Positions 1 to 7,025 of a stretch of 11,167 nucleotides of DNA are shown here, piece by piece. The stretch lies in assembly GCA_003024985.2 (NCBI GenBank), contig PXIH01S0000223.1. One strand, written 5' to 3'. The DNA comes from Euperipatoides rowelli. Its lineage: Eukaryota; Onychophora; Udeonychophora; Euonychophora; Peripatopsidae. A program made the translations under genes and the position numbers. Below the pieces are notes generated by a model. The model saw nothing but the letters and a program-made list of their open reading frames with translations, made no database searches and was not told the DNA's origin. Position 1 is the first letter of the stretch; each line of letters opens with the position of its first letter.

Positions 1-20
1 TAAAAAAGTCAAAATGCAGT

Positions 21-115
21 GATGGCACTCTTATTCAGCGATGGCGCTATATACCTATGTTTTGACAAGAAATAGGGGGGCACCCTTGCTTGGTGGGGCG
101 CTCTTGGTTGGCATT
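21..115. repeat. GGCGC/GGCAC repeats at left edge, related to those at 5676-5935
   Basis: GATGGCACTCTTATTCAGCG (21-40), ATGGCGCTAT (41-50) and GGGGCGCTCTTGGTTGGCA (95-113) share the pattern GG-GC-CTCTTATT-GG with the repeats at 5676-5935. The stretch lies downstream of retrotransposon A's stop codon, in its 3' flank. Whether it belongs to that element's 3' UTR cannot be told from one copy. Confidence 0.4.
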
Positions 116-234
116 CTACGGTATTTCAGTTTTATTTGGAGTAGAAGAGGATATACAGCACACAGCTGTTGTGGATAATGTGATGTTTACAAATAAATGC
201 AAAGGAAAAAAATTACAAATAAAACGAAACAAAT

Positions 235-1769
235 ATTTTAAGAGTCATTTAAGCATTTAAACACAGCCATTAGATGAAAGTTTCCAAATGTGTTAGTTCT
301 ATGTTGGGGAATACAAATTTTATTAGAGTTTCTGGGGTGTCTGCCAGAATGGGTAAAATTAGTGGCAGGAATCATGTGAGGAAATTGAGCAGCAAAGGAA
401 ATAGCAAACATTTTAGATGCTAATTTAGTCATCTATGTTCAGGAGTATCAATTTTAAGTAAGCCAAATCCTTCTCATAAGAGACATGAGAAACCCATGTC
501 TCTTTTGAATGGATTCCAATTGATTTATTTGCCTCGTATTAATAGGCTAGAATGACACCAAACAGTACTCCAGAGTAGAGCGAATAAATGTAAAAAACAC
601 CTAATAATGCAGTCATTAGAAACACCCATTCTTTTTTGGCTACAAATAAGGAAAGGTTTCTTATTCACCATTTTAACCATGTCATTGATTTGAAGGTCCA
701 TTTAAGATTACTTTGAATGAAAACCCCTAGTAGCTTTATGTAAAACTTCTTATATGGTGATATCCTAAAAAGTAATAAAAGTTTTTTGATTAAATTTTTG
801 GAAAGGAATGAGTTAGAAAGTTACATTTAGATAAGTCAAGAGGTAAAGTTAAGTCTAAAGATTGAGACAGGAGAGTATTAAAGGCAGATTGAGGTTGGTT
901 TAAAGAATCGGGCAATGAGGCTTTTATTAAAACATTGATGTCAACATATTTGAGGGTTAGCAAACTGTGATGCAAAGTCATTAGTGAAAACAGCAAAAAA
1001 GAAAGAGCTCAGAACAGAGCCCAGGGGAATACCATTAGAGATAGGGAAGCTTGAATGTTTATTATCAAGAATGAGAACCATTTTTTAATGCTATGAGTCT
1101 ATTAGTAAGGAATGAGTATATCCGCTTGACGAACTGAGGAGGAGTATTTAGGTCAACTAATTTCTTAATGACAATGTTATGATTAACACCTTGTGAAAAT
1201 CAGTGAAGAGGGCAGTAACACAAGATTTTTTATTCTTTAAACGAGATAGAACAGAGTGGAAGTAAATAGCCAGATATTGGGCAGTGGATCTTTTTGGCAG
1301 ACCACCAAATTGAAATGTATCAATATTATTGTGTATTTTTAATAGGATTTGATGCATGAGGTGTCCTTCGCAGATTTTACTGATAAGGGAAGATATGGAT
1401 GTGGGTCTCAGTTGACTAGGGTTAGAGGGGAGGGACATTTTTGGAATCCGTAAAATGTCCCTGTCCATTGAACAGGGACAAAACCTTGTGCTAAAGAAGT
1501 ATTAATGATCATTGAGATGGGATGAGCCAGAAAAAGGTAAAATTGCTTGTAGATAAAATTTGGGATTTCAAGAGGAGCATTTAATCCAATTTTTAAGTTT
1601 TTTAGTCGATGTGAAACCTTATCAACAACAGGGTCAATCGAGATGTTGTGACATTGGAGGAAAGAATGTGTTAAGAGGATGATGTTTATTTAGTAGACTA
1701 TCGAAATAAGAAATTATATCACTATTTGTTGAAATTAGATCAGATTGTTGAAAAATCAAACCACTAGGG
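235..1769 (-). pseudogene. Decayed non-LTR retrotransposon ORF2: reverse transcriptase and C-terminal region (element A)
   Basis: This is the reverse transcriptase half of a LINE-type element, read right to left, in several frames because of indels. In order it shows: a pre-RT linker next to the hAT insertion (residues SGLIFQQSD, about 1730-1769); an open stretch containing APLEIP and a W-ending segment (VPVQW, about 1465-1640); LRPTSISSLISKI (about 1375-1415); QFGGLPKRST (about 1283-1312); ALFTDFHKV (about 1190-1217); IPLGSVLSS then FAVFTND (about 978-1034); KYVDINVL, the damaged catalytic box (about 930-950); a thumb region with LGVFIQSNLKW (about 690-755); an IQKRHGF motif (about 495-530); and a C-terminal block ending KCLNDS then stop at 238-240. 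Longest unbroken pieces are 1157-1468, 790-996 and 238-432. These motifs are standard for APE-type non-LTR RTs (CR1/L2/jockey-like). I did not resolve the clade. The element is dead: it has at least three frame breaks and a lost catalytic aspartate. Confidence 0.88.
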
Positions 1770-2151
1770 CAGGGTTTCCCAACCTTTTTGTACCCTAGAG
1801 CACATTCTAAAATAAAGGTAGGGCGGCGGGCACAGTTATATTTTTCGTAATGATGAAAATATATGCGCATATGTCAAAAACGCGGTAGAATCTCGATTGT
1901 TTTCACTGTATTTGGACAATTCTTTAACTATCCCCACCACTACTCAATTCAGCCACATGCGTGAATTGCACTCAAGTTCATCCTCATTAACTTGGCATAA
2001 AAGGTGGAATTAAAGATATCGATTTACAGGAAAACAATTGCCTAAAATTGGATCCGGGCACCACCGAGTTAACATGGGCCAGCTTTCACTTTTTGGTTGA
2101 ACAGCCACGTGCACACACAAATTGGTCGATGTGCCATGGTTGGGACACCTG
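1770..2151 (-). mobile_element. Non-autonomous hAT-like element (382 bp) inserted in non-LTR element A
   Basis: The ends are CAGGTGTCCCAACC (reading leftward from 2151) and CAGGGTTTCCCAACCTTTTT (reading rightward from 1770). This is an imperfect terminal inverted repeat of the CAGGG-TTCCCAA type usual for hAT superfamily elements. The flanking octamers are CACTAGGG (1762-1769) and CACTAGAG (2152-2159), an 8-bp target-site duplication with one mismatch, the length typical of hAT. The element interrupts a reading frame of the host retrotransposon. It encodes no transposase and is too short to do so, so it is a MITE-like derivative. Compared with the partial copy at 2311-2646, its 5' end lacks about 17 bp next to the terminal repeat. 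Confidence 0.82.
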
Positions 2152-2230
2152 CACTAGAGCTATCAGAATTAGAATGGTTATTAGGGTGAATTAATGTATT
2201 TACAAAATCATTGGGGGATTTGTTCATGTT
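2152..2230 (-). pseudogene. Non-LTR element A: EN-RT linker segment between hAT insertion and palindrome centre
   Basis: On the minus strand this reads as a linker peptide with NKSPNDFVNTLIHPN and ending in serines (SDSSS), directly before the hAT insertion. Past the insertion the frame resumes with SGLIFQQSD. Position and composition fit the region between endonuclease and RT in LINE ORF2. An inverted copy occupies 2231-2310. The conceptual ORFs that run from here into hAT sequence on either strand are chance fusions of linker plus transposon end, not genes. Confidence 0.7.
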
Positions 2231-2310
2231 AACCAAGAACAAATCCTCCAATGATTTTGTAAATACATTAATTCACCCTAATAACCATCCTAATTCTGAT
2301 AGCTCTAGTG
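2231..2310 (+). repeat. Inverted copy of the retrotransposon linker (inner part of right palindrome arm)
   Basis: This is the reverse complement of 2152-2230 with a few differences (for example TCCTCC against TCCCCC, and a small indel near the centre). On the plus strand it reads NKSSNDFVNTLIHPN, ending SDSSS. It proves that the duplicated unit included host sequence around the hAT insertion and not just the transposon. Confidence 0.85.
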
Positions 2311-2646
2311 CAGGTGTTCCCAAACCTGTGCCAGCGGGCACCATGGCACACCGACCAATTTGTGTGTGCCCGTGGCTGTTCAACCAAAAAGTGAAAGCTG
2401 GCCCATGTTAACTCGGTGGTGCCCGGATCCAATTTTAGGCAATTGTTTTCCTGTAAATCGACCTCTTTAATTCCACCTTTTATGCCAAGTTAATGAGGAT
2501 GAACTTGAGTGCAATTCACGCAGACGGCTAAATTGAGTAGTGGTGGGGATAGTTAAAGAATTGTCCAAATACAGTGAAAACAATCGAGATTCTACCGTGT
2601 TTTTGACATATGTGCATATATTTTCATCATTACGAAAAATATAGCT
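2311..2646 (+). mobile_element. Second, 3'-truncated copy of the hAT-like element (inverted duplicate)
   Basis: This copy begins with CAGGTGTTCCCAAACC, preceded by CTCTAGTG (2303-2310), the same target octamer and the same retrotransposon flank as the copy at 2151. It then follows the reverse complement of 2151 down to 1834, with roughly a dozen substitutions by eye. It stops at about 2643-2646, so the last 64 bp and the 3' terminal repeat are missing. Sharing the target site and flank means it is a duplicate of the same insertion, not an independent transposition. It retains a GTGCCAGCGGGCAC segment near its end that the left copy has lost, so here it keeps the older form. Confidence 0.85.
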
Positions 2647-3085
2647 GGTGCTATCACCAATGTTTTTTTTTTCAGAACTAATAGCAAGTTTTAATTGTTT
2701 TTTTGAACAGACTCTAAGGCATTGGCATCAATAATAGCTTGACTGATCAGTAAATTTCTATCTTTAAAAAGGGCAATAATAATTTTATTTATCCAGGGAT
2801 AACCATGATTTTTTTAATTTATGGTAACAAAAGGAAAGATAATGTCTGACAGAAGAACCCTGTGATAGTAAAATTGATCAGCCATATCCTGAACAGAGGA
2901 AAATTGTTGGAGATACTGTAAGACCAGTTGATTTTACCTAAGGCAGAAGCCATACATAAGCAGTTAGAATTTTTTATTTCTCTTAAAACAATTTTATGAG
3001 TAGAATTAGATGATGGAAAATGTTGTTCAGGGAAGATTATAATATCATGATCTGAAGAGGCTATGAGGGAGGGGGCATAACGCTG
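2647..3085 (-). pseudogene. Non-LTR element A: end of AP endonuclease domain and EN-RT linker
   Basis: Read on the minus strand, this stretch encodes a truncated upstream continuation of the same retrotransposon. SDHD (codons at 3044-3055), preceded by a proline-rich APSLIAS context, matches the SDH motif that closes the APE-type endonuclease of LINE ORF2. Downstream come a tryptophan block (KINW), a DMADQFYYH-like segment and a YPWINKIII segment, the usual layout of the EN-RT linker, but split over frames. The last part (AISSEKKN and following, about 2655-2690) would run in frame into the segment at 2230 if the inverted arm 2231-2646 were absent. Nothing of the endonuclease upstream of about 3085 is recognisable, so the element is 5'-truncated or was cut where element B begins. 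Confidence 0.75.
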
Positions 3086-3088
3086 ATA

Positions 3089-3690
3089 TTGCTGGTATAC
3101 TTAACATTAGTTAGAAGCTTGGTTAATATATTACATTTAAAACAATTATATTTTGCCCTTAACATTACTAACAGGTTCAAGTTTGTGGATTATTTGACCA
3201 TGGTTTTTTCTACAAATAACTGCAATCTGAGTCGTATGACCCAAGTCTTTACTCACCATTTTGCTAAAGATGCAATAGCATTTAGTATGATGATAAACCT
3301 GATGAAATAATATAATTTATGATTCATAACTTGACACACAACCAAATTGATGTCTATTTAACTACACAGCACAAGTTTGAGATCTATTGACTCAAGCAAA
3401 ATATTAGGAGTCATCTTACAAAATGATCTTAAATAGGGTTTACATGTTGAATCGATTGTTTACAAAACTTATTCCAGGTTTTTTGTTCTCTACGAATTAA
3501 AAAGAATGAAGATTGATGTCTTTGTTTTTAGAAACATTTATATATATCATCATGTCCAATCCTAGAATAATGTGCTCTGGCCTGGACAAATTCAATCACC
3601 AAAGAATGGAGCAATAGTCTTAAGCTGGTCTAGAGAAGAGCTTTAAAGATCATTATAAGAATCATCCATGTAAACTATTCAGACTCAATT
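3089..3690 (+). pseudogene. Decayed reverse transcriptase fragment of a second non-LTR retrotransposon (element B)
   Basis: The plus strand carries the second half of a LINE RT. RFKFVDYLT (3173-3199) is the catalytic YVDD box with the second aspartate changed. It is followed by LSRMTQ and by MINLMK (about 3284-3307), the usual M-N-x-x-K motif. The frame then stops at 3308-3310. Further on, SSKILGVILQNDLK (about 3393-3434), HVESIV, RFFVL and LKRM correspond to the thumb, and RALKIII (about 3637-3660) to the Q-x-RALRII motif. Upstream RT motifs are missing, and several stops and shifts break the rest. The thumb sequence differs clearly from element A, so it is another family rather than an inverted piece of A. 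It abuts the truncated end of A at about 3085-3095. Confidence 0.75.
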
Positions 3691-3699
3691 ATTTTTAAT

Positions 3700-4000
3700 G
3701 GACGACCCTGTATGTATACTTTCATTTAGACTAACCTTCAAGTCAAGCCACATAAAATCCTGTATTTCATGCATTCATACATGAATTTATGAAGTATATA
3801 ACCCTAGGATCTGGAGGACCTGCCTGTGATGGCTTCATGTATTTTTGATTCACACTGTGCACAAGAAGATTGACATAATCCAGAGCAGATTACCTTTATT
3901 GCAATACTACTTGTACATGTCTACTTTGCTTCAATAAATGACATAAAGCTAATAGATCAATGTAGGCTATTGTCGGTGTCTACATAGAGTTGGCAAGAAG
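3700..4000. other. Anonymous AT-rich stretch, no gene seen
   Basis: All frames are closed by frequent stops. The left part may still be tail sequence of retrotransposon B, but I recognise no motif beyond about 3690. Confidence 0.5.
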
Positions 4001-4001
4001 G

Positions 4002-4081
4002 TTTGCTGTTAATCTAGGTATTGTGGATTCAATTGATTCATGACATGGAACCAAATCCACAATACCTAGATTAAAAGCAAA
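4002..4081 (+). repeat. Near-perfect 28-bp inverted repeat forming an 80-nt hairpin
   Basis: Arms 4002-4029 and 4054-4081 pair at 26 of 28 positions around a 24-nt loop. The core AATCTAGGTATTGTGGATT on the left pairs perfectly with its complement on the right. The size and loop are like a microRNA precursor or a small fold-back element. The pairing stops outside the arms (4001 with 4082 and 4000 with 4083 do not match), so the lower stem expected of a canonical primary microRNA is missing. Function is unknown. Confidence 0.85.
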
Positions 4082-4170
4082 GATCCTGGAATCTGAGTAT
4101 TTTAAGATGGCTTTCCTAAACTAATGTATTTCAAATCTTTTTTCTTTTCATTTCTCCCTTCTCGTTATAT

Positions 4171-4189
4171 TTCTCTCTCTCTCTCTCTT
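4171..4189 (+). repeat. (CT)n microsatellite
   Basis: About eight uninterrupted TC dinucleotides, followed at once by TTAG. It doubles as a polypyrimidine tract for the candidate acceptor site at 4190-4191. Confidence 0.9.
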
Positions 4190-4191
4190 AG

Positions 4192-4342
4192 AGCTTTCAA
4201 AGTATCCAAAGAGAAGCAGTCTGATAGCTACACGATCACTTTAGGGTTTCTGAGTGTGGAAGCAACTTTTATGTCTCTGATTTGCTCTTGGACATTTTTA
4301 TGCTATAAGAAAAGCGGGAGAATGGTGCACAGTATATCATAA
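4192..4342 (+). CDS. Candidate terminal exon, unrecognised protein with a hydrophobic C-terminal segment
   Basis: A possible last coding exon. Upstream lie CTAAT (near 4120, a plausible branch point), a (CT)n pyrimidine tract and TTAG at 4188-4191. If the AG at 4190-4191 is the acceptor, the exon enters in phase 2 and stays open for about 49 codons to TAA at 4340-4342. The peptide starts hydrophilic (FKVSKEKQSDSY), has a hydrophobic stretch (LGFLSVEATF continuing to TFLCY, a possible membrane span) and ends KKSGRMVHSIS. I do not recognise the family. A poly(A) signal AATAAA at 4586-4591 followed by T-rich sequence would give a 3' UTR of about 260 nt. An ATG at 4124 in the same frame reads through the low-complexity CT tract and is unlikely to be the start. 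It could equally be a chance ORF: 50-70 codons is not rare in this base composition. Confidence 0.3.
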
Positions 4343-4585
4343 TTGATTTATTTTGGAGCTGTCTCTCATCTGTATGTACACACATACGTTGATGTATTTT
4401 TCTTTTCTGGTATTAACAGTAAATTTGCAAAATTAAAATTGTTTGTTTTGAAGGCATTTTATGTACATTTTTAAAGATTTATTTTTTGTTATTAAACAAA
4501 TTGTTTAATATTAGTCAATATATCAACAACAAAATACTTAATGTTTCTATTTTGACTGTATTAGAAGCACAGAACATGCAATTTT

Positions 4586-4591
4586 AATAAA
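4586..4591 (+). terminator. Candidate polyadenylation signal AATAAA
   Basis: A canonical AATAAA followed within 10 bases by TCTTTTTTG and a long T-rich tract. It is meaningful only if the candidate exon ending at 4342 is real, because such hexamers are common in AT-rich DNA. Confidence 0.3.
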
Positions 4592-4601
4592 ATAATCTTT
4601 T

Positions 4602-4800
4602 TTGAATTATGATTTTTATTATTTTTACCCAATACCCCATTCTCTTCCTATCTTCTTTCTCTTAATTCTTTTGTTTGTATTCTTCCTCTTCTTTTTATTC
4701 TTCTTCCTCTTATTCTTCATTTTTATTTTTTTTCCTTTTAATTTTCTTTTTCCTTTTTTTTATTTTTCTTCCTCTTCTTTTTTTCTTATTATTATTTTAA
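4602..4800 (+). repeat. Pyrimidine-rich low-complexity tract
   Basis: Nearly 200 bases of T with interspersed C (TTCTTCCTCTT and similar), with very few purines on the plus strand. The Phe/Leu/Ser-only open frame across it is a composition artefact. Such homopyrimidine stretches can adopt triplex structures and often arise by slippage. Confidence 0.85.
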
Positions 4801-4809
4801 GAAAATAAG

Positions 4810-5580
4810 AGTGTAAGCACCAAATTAAACTTCATTACCTAGGAAGCTGAATCCTCTCTCCATTTGATGTCATATCTTAATTATACAGTATATTAAAAAA
4901 AACATCGTGGTTTCTAATTAATATTTTCACCATCTGACAAGCAAGTGGTAAAGGAAGAGTAAAAACAATTAAAAAAGACAGCTGGCTCTAAAGTTTATTA
5001 TTTTTTTGGTCTTCATTTTTTGGCAGTTTTCTTTTTATTTGCATATCTTGACTGGTATATGGTGATAAATCACTTTATCGGCAACCAGCACTCCAGTTAA
5101 GATCATTCAGGCATTGATGAAGAGGAAGCAATTCAGTTTCACTCATATGCACCTACTTTGAATATTTAAGAGAGGCTGTAGAATGGAATATTTAATAACG
5201 GTAATTCTTAACTTGTGCTTGTCAATTTTTATTCAAAATCTTGATGGAAAATGTTGGAAAGTTGAAAATCGTAATATATTTAGAGGTTGAAGAAAATATT
5301 AACTCTTTAGCGCCTTCTAACTTTTTCATGGGTTCTTTTATTTTCTAAGTATATTTCTACATTTTTCATGTTTTGATTAAATTTATTTTAATTAATACTT
5401 CAATTAATATAAACTGATATTTTCTATTACATTAAAAAGGTAATACATTATATAAAGGCAAAGAATACATGCTCCTTTTTCCCTTCAAACTAAATTTTAT
5501 AATTGTCTTATATACCGTAATCTTTAACTGTAATATTACTGAAGAATGAAGATCAAGCACATATTTGCTCATCAGTTATT
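4810..5580. other. AT-rich stretch without recognisable gene
   Basis: I see no ORF with family features, no terminal repeats and no tandem array. A short open plus-strand stretch near 5110-5165 (containing IDEEEAIQFHSYAP) follows ATTCAG, but the upstream pyrimidine tract is poor, so I do not call it an exon. Confidence 0.5.
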
Positions 5581-5592
5581 TGGGGTTAGGGT

Positions 5593-5629
5593 TGGTGCAG
5601 AGGGGGGGGGGGTCTTTGTTTCTGCACCA
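5593..5629. repeat. G11 run enclosed in an 8-bp inverted repeat
   Basis: TGGTGCAG (5593-5600) and CTGCACCA (5622-5629) are perfect inverted repeats. The loop contains an 11-G run (5602-5612). The preceding GGGGTTAGGGTTGG (5582 on) adds further G-tracts, so the plus strand could form a G-quadruplex. Confidence 0.75.
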
Positions 5630-5675
5630 TGCTAGTGAACCTTAGATTTACCACAATGCACTCCAAAACTGACCA

Positions 5676-5935
5676 GGTGCACTTGTTTGGCTGGAATCAG
5701 AATCCTTTTAAAGAATGTTTTTCAAACGGTTATTCGTATTTGGGTTACATTTTAATACTGTTCTGAATCTTAGATGAGGGAAAAGTTATTGGGCACTGTT
5801 ACATAACACAACTTGGGCTTCTGCCAGAGTGATCAAAAAGTTTATTTTTGGTAATGGTGTACTTATTTGATGATGGTGCACTTTACCCAACTTTGGCTGA
5901 GAAATAATGGTGGTGCTCTTATTTGGTTGGGCACC
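5676..5935. repeat. Degenerate GGTGC-CTTATTTGG repeats
   Basis: Related words recur: GGTGCACTTGTTTGGCTGG (5676-5694), GGTGTACTTATTTGATG (5855-5871), GGTGCACTTTACCC (5875-5888) and GGTGCTCTTATTTGGTTGGG (5912-5931). Spacing is irregular (about 20, 37 and 180 bases), which suggests a decayed tandem or dispersed repeat. Similar words occur at the left edge of the window (about 21-112). Confidence 0.5.
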
Positions 5936-6001
5936 CATCGACAGTATTCTATTGTAACTCTCTAAAACCTATTTGTAACAGTATAGTTGGAGAAAATTGG
6001 T

Positions 6002-6013
6002 GGGGGGGGGGGG
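6002..6013. repeat. G12 homopolymer
   Basis: Twelve consecutive G in otherwise AT-rich sequence, with a further G6 about 40 bases downstream (TTTTTGGGGGGATTAG, G6 at 6045-6050). A slippage-prone tract. Confidence 0.9.
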
Positions 6014-6059
6014 AATAAAAAACTGTACAGGAAAAGACATTTTTGGGGGGATTAGACCC

Positions 6060-6990
6060 TCGCAGAATTTTATTTAGAAATTTAGTTGCAATTTAAATAT
6101 TTCTTATAATGTTTTGAAATATTATTTTCAAGTGAATTCATTAATCTTTTAGGCTGGATTAGTAACAGCAGAATACCCCTTAAGTGCTTGCGAAACACAA
6201 TTAACGCCTAAATGATTATTAAATTTAAAGGCGTATATTAGAATTTGACTAAATCACATAGCAGATTAATTAATTGCATTATTTACAGAAAGAGTACGAG
6301 ATATTGGGCTGTAATGGAACAATCAAAGTATAATCTTTAGAATTCTACAAGAAAAAAAATCTTACGCTATGTTCCTTTAAAAAAAATACTCAAATAATCT
6401 ATAATGGCTCAAATGATCATGTGATCCATGAAACGAGGTGAATTTATGTTTGCATTTTGAATTGCAAAAATATTTTCATTATCAGAATTTAGTGCTTTGT
6501 AACAGTTACACTTATAAATTGAGGAATAACAATAGTTATATGCTAAGTAGTGACCTCTATTCTTGATAGCTTGTGCGGTAAATTCCAGTTGACATTGGAA
6601 ATGGAGATATTTGAAGGGTTTTCTGATGATATCCCAAGAGGTGTCAACACTACTTCCATGTATAGAATGTCATTCTTGACCATCATCTGACTCTTTGAAT
6701 AGAAGTGACATCATATTACAATGCATTATGATCCAATAAGATTATTGAAGTCATTGGTAAACACTCCCAAAATGGAAATTATGAAAATTATTAATTACTC
6801 ACAGAAATTGCCATAGTCATTTCAAAAATTGATCAAGTCTTCTGAAAAGTGTTATAAGTGGTATAAGTGGTACAATGTCATTTTGTTTGTCACCTGAATT
6901 TTTGATATTGCCATATCACAGAAAGGGGTGCTTGGGTCATTTTAGCACATTTCCACCTTAAGTGGTGGGAATTTTTGAACATTTATGTAT
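6060..6990. other. AT-rich stretch without a supported gene
   Basis: Nothing has family-level features. The minus strand is open for 86 codons (6412-6669) and the plus strand for about 45 codons across about 6550-6690. Both lack a convincing start, a splice context or a recognisable motif, and are within what this base composition gives by chance. A short slippage repeat TATAAGTGG x2 lies at about 6853-6870. Confidence 0.5.
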
Positions 6991-6995
6991 ACTGT

Positions 6996-7025
6996 ACATA
7001 ATGATCACCTACATAATGATCACCT
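6996..7025. repeat. Perfect 15-bp tandem duplication
   Basis: ACATAATGATCACCT occurs twice back to back (6996-7010 and 7011-7025) without a mismatch, which suggests a recent slippage or small tandem duplication. Confidence 0.95.

Larger units (their letters stand above)
1834..2646. repeat. Large near-perfect palindrome, arms about 400 bp, almost no spacer
   Basis: The left arm (1834-2230) and right arm (2231-2646) are reverse complements over essentially their whole length. I count about a dozen substitutions, a gap of about 17 bp next to the hAT terminus, and small indels near the centre. The centre lies in GTTCATGTT/AACCAAGAAC, so there are practically no unpaired bases between the arms. 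Each arm contains about 79 bp of retrotransposon linker at the centre and about 320-336 bp of the hAT element outward. A transcript through it in either direction could fold into a long hairpin RNA. Confidence 0.92.

Noticed and set aside
2069-2411. Two similar ORFs of 60 and 66 codons on opposite strands (2069-2251 and 2211-2411), at first glance a duplicated gene pair
   Set aside because: They are the two arms of the palindrome. Each fuses retrotransposon linker codons to translated hAT terminal sequence, so neither is a gene.
4602-4808. ORF of 68 codons, almost all Phe/Leu/Ser/Ile, resembling a membrane protein
   Set aside because: It is a translation of the pyrimidine-rich low-complexity tract, and the hydrophobicity follows from T-rich codons.
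5090-5165. Short open stretch after ATTCAG as an exon (IDEEEAIQFHSYAP)
   Set aside because: About 18 codons, weak pyrimidine tract, no donor or family match. Below any threshold I can defend.
5583-5596. GGGTTAGGGTTGG as interstitial telomeric repeat
   Set aside because: Fewer than two TTAGGG units, in a generally G-rich patch. Too short to claim.
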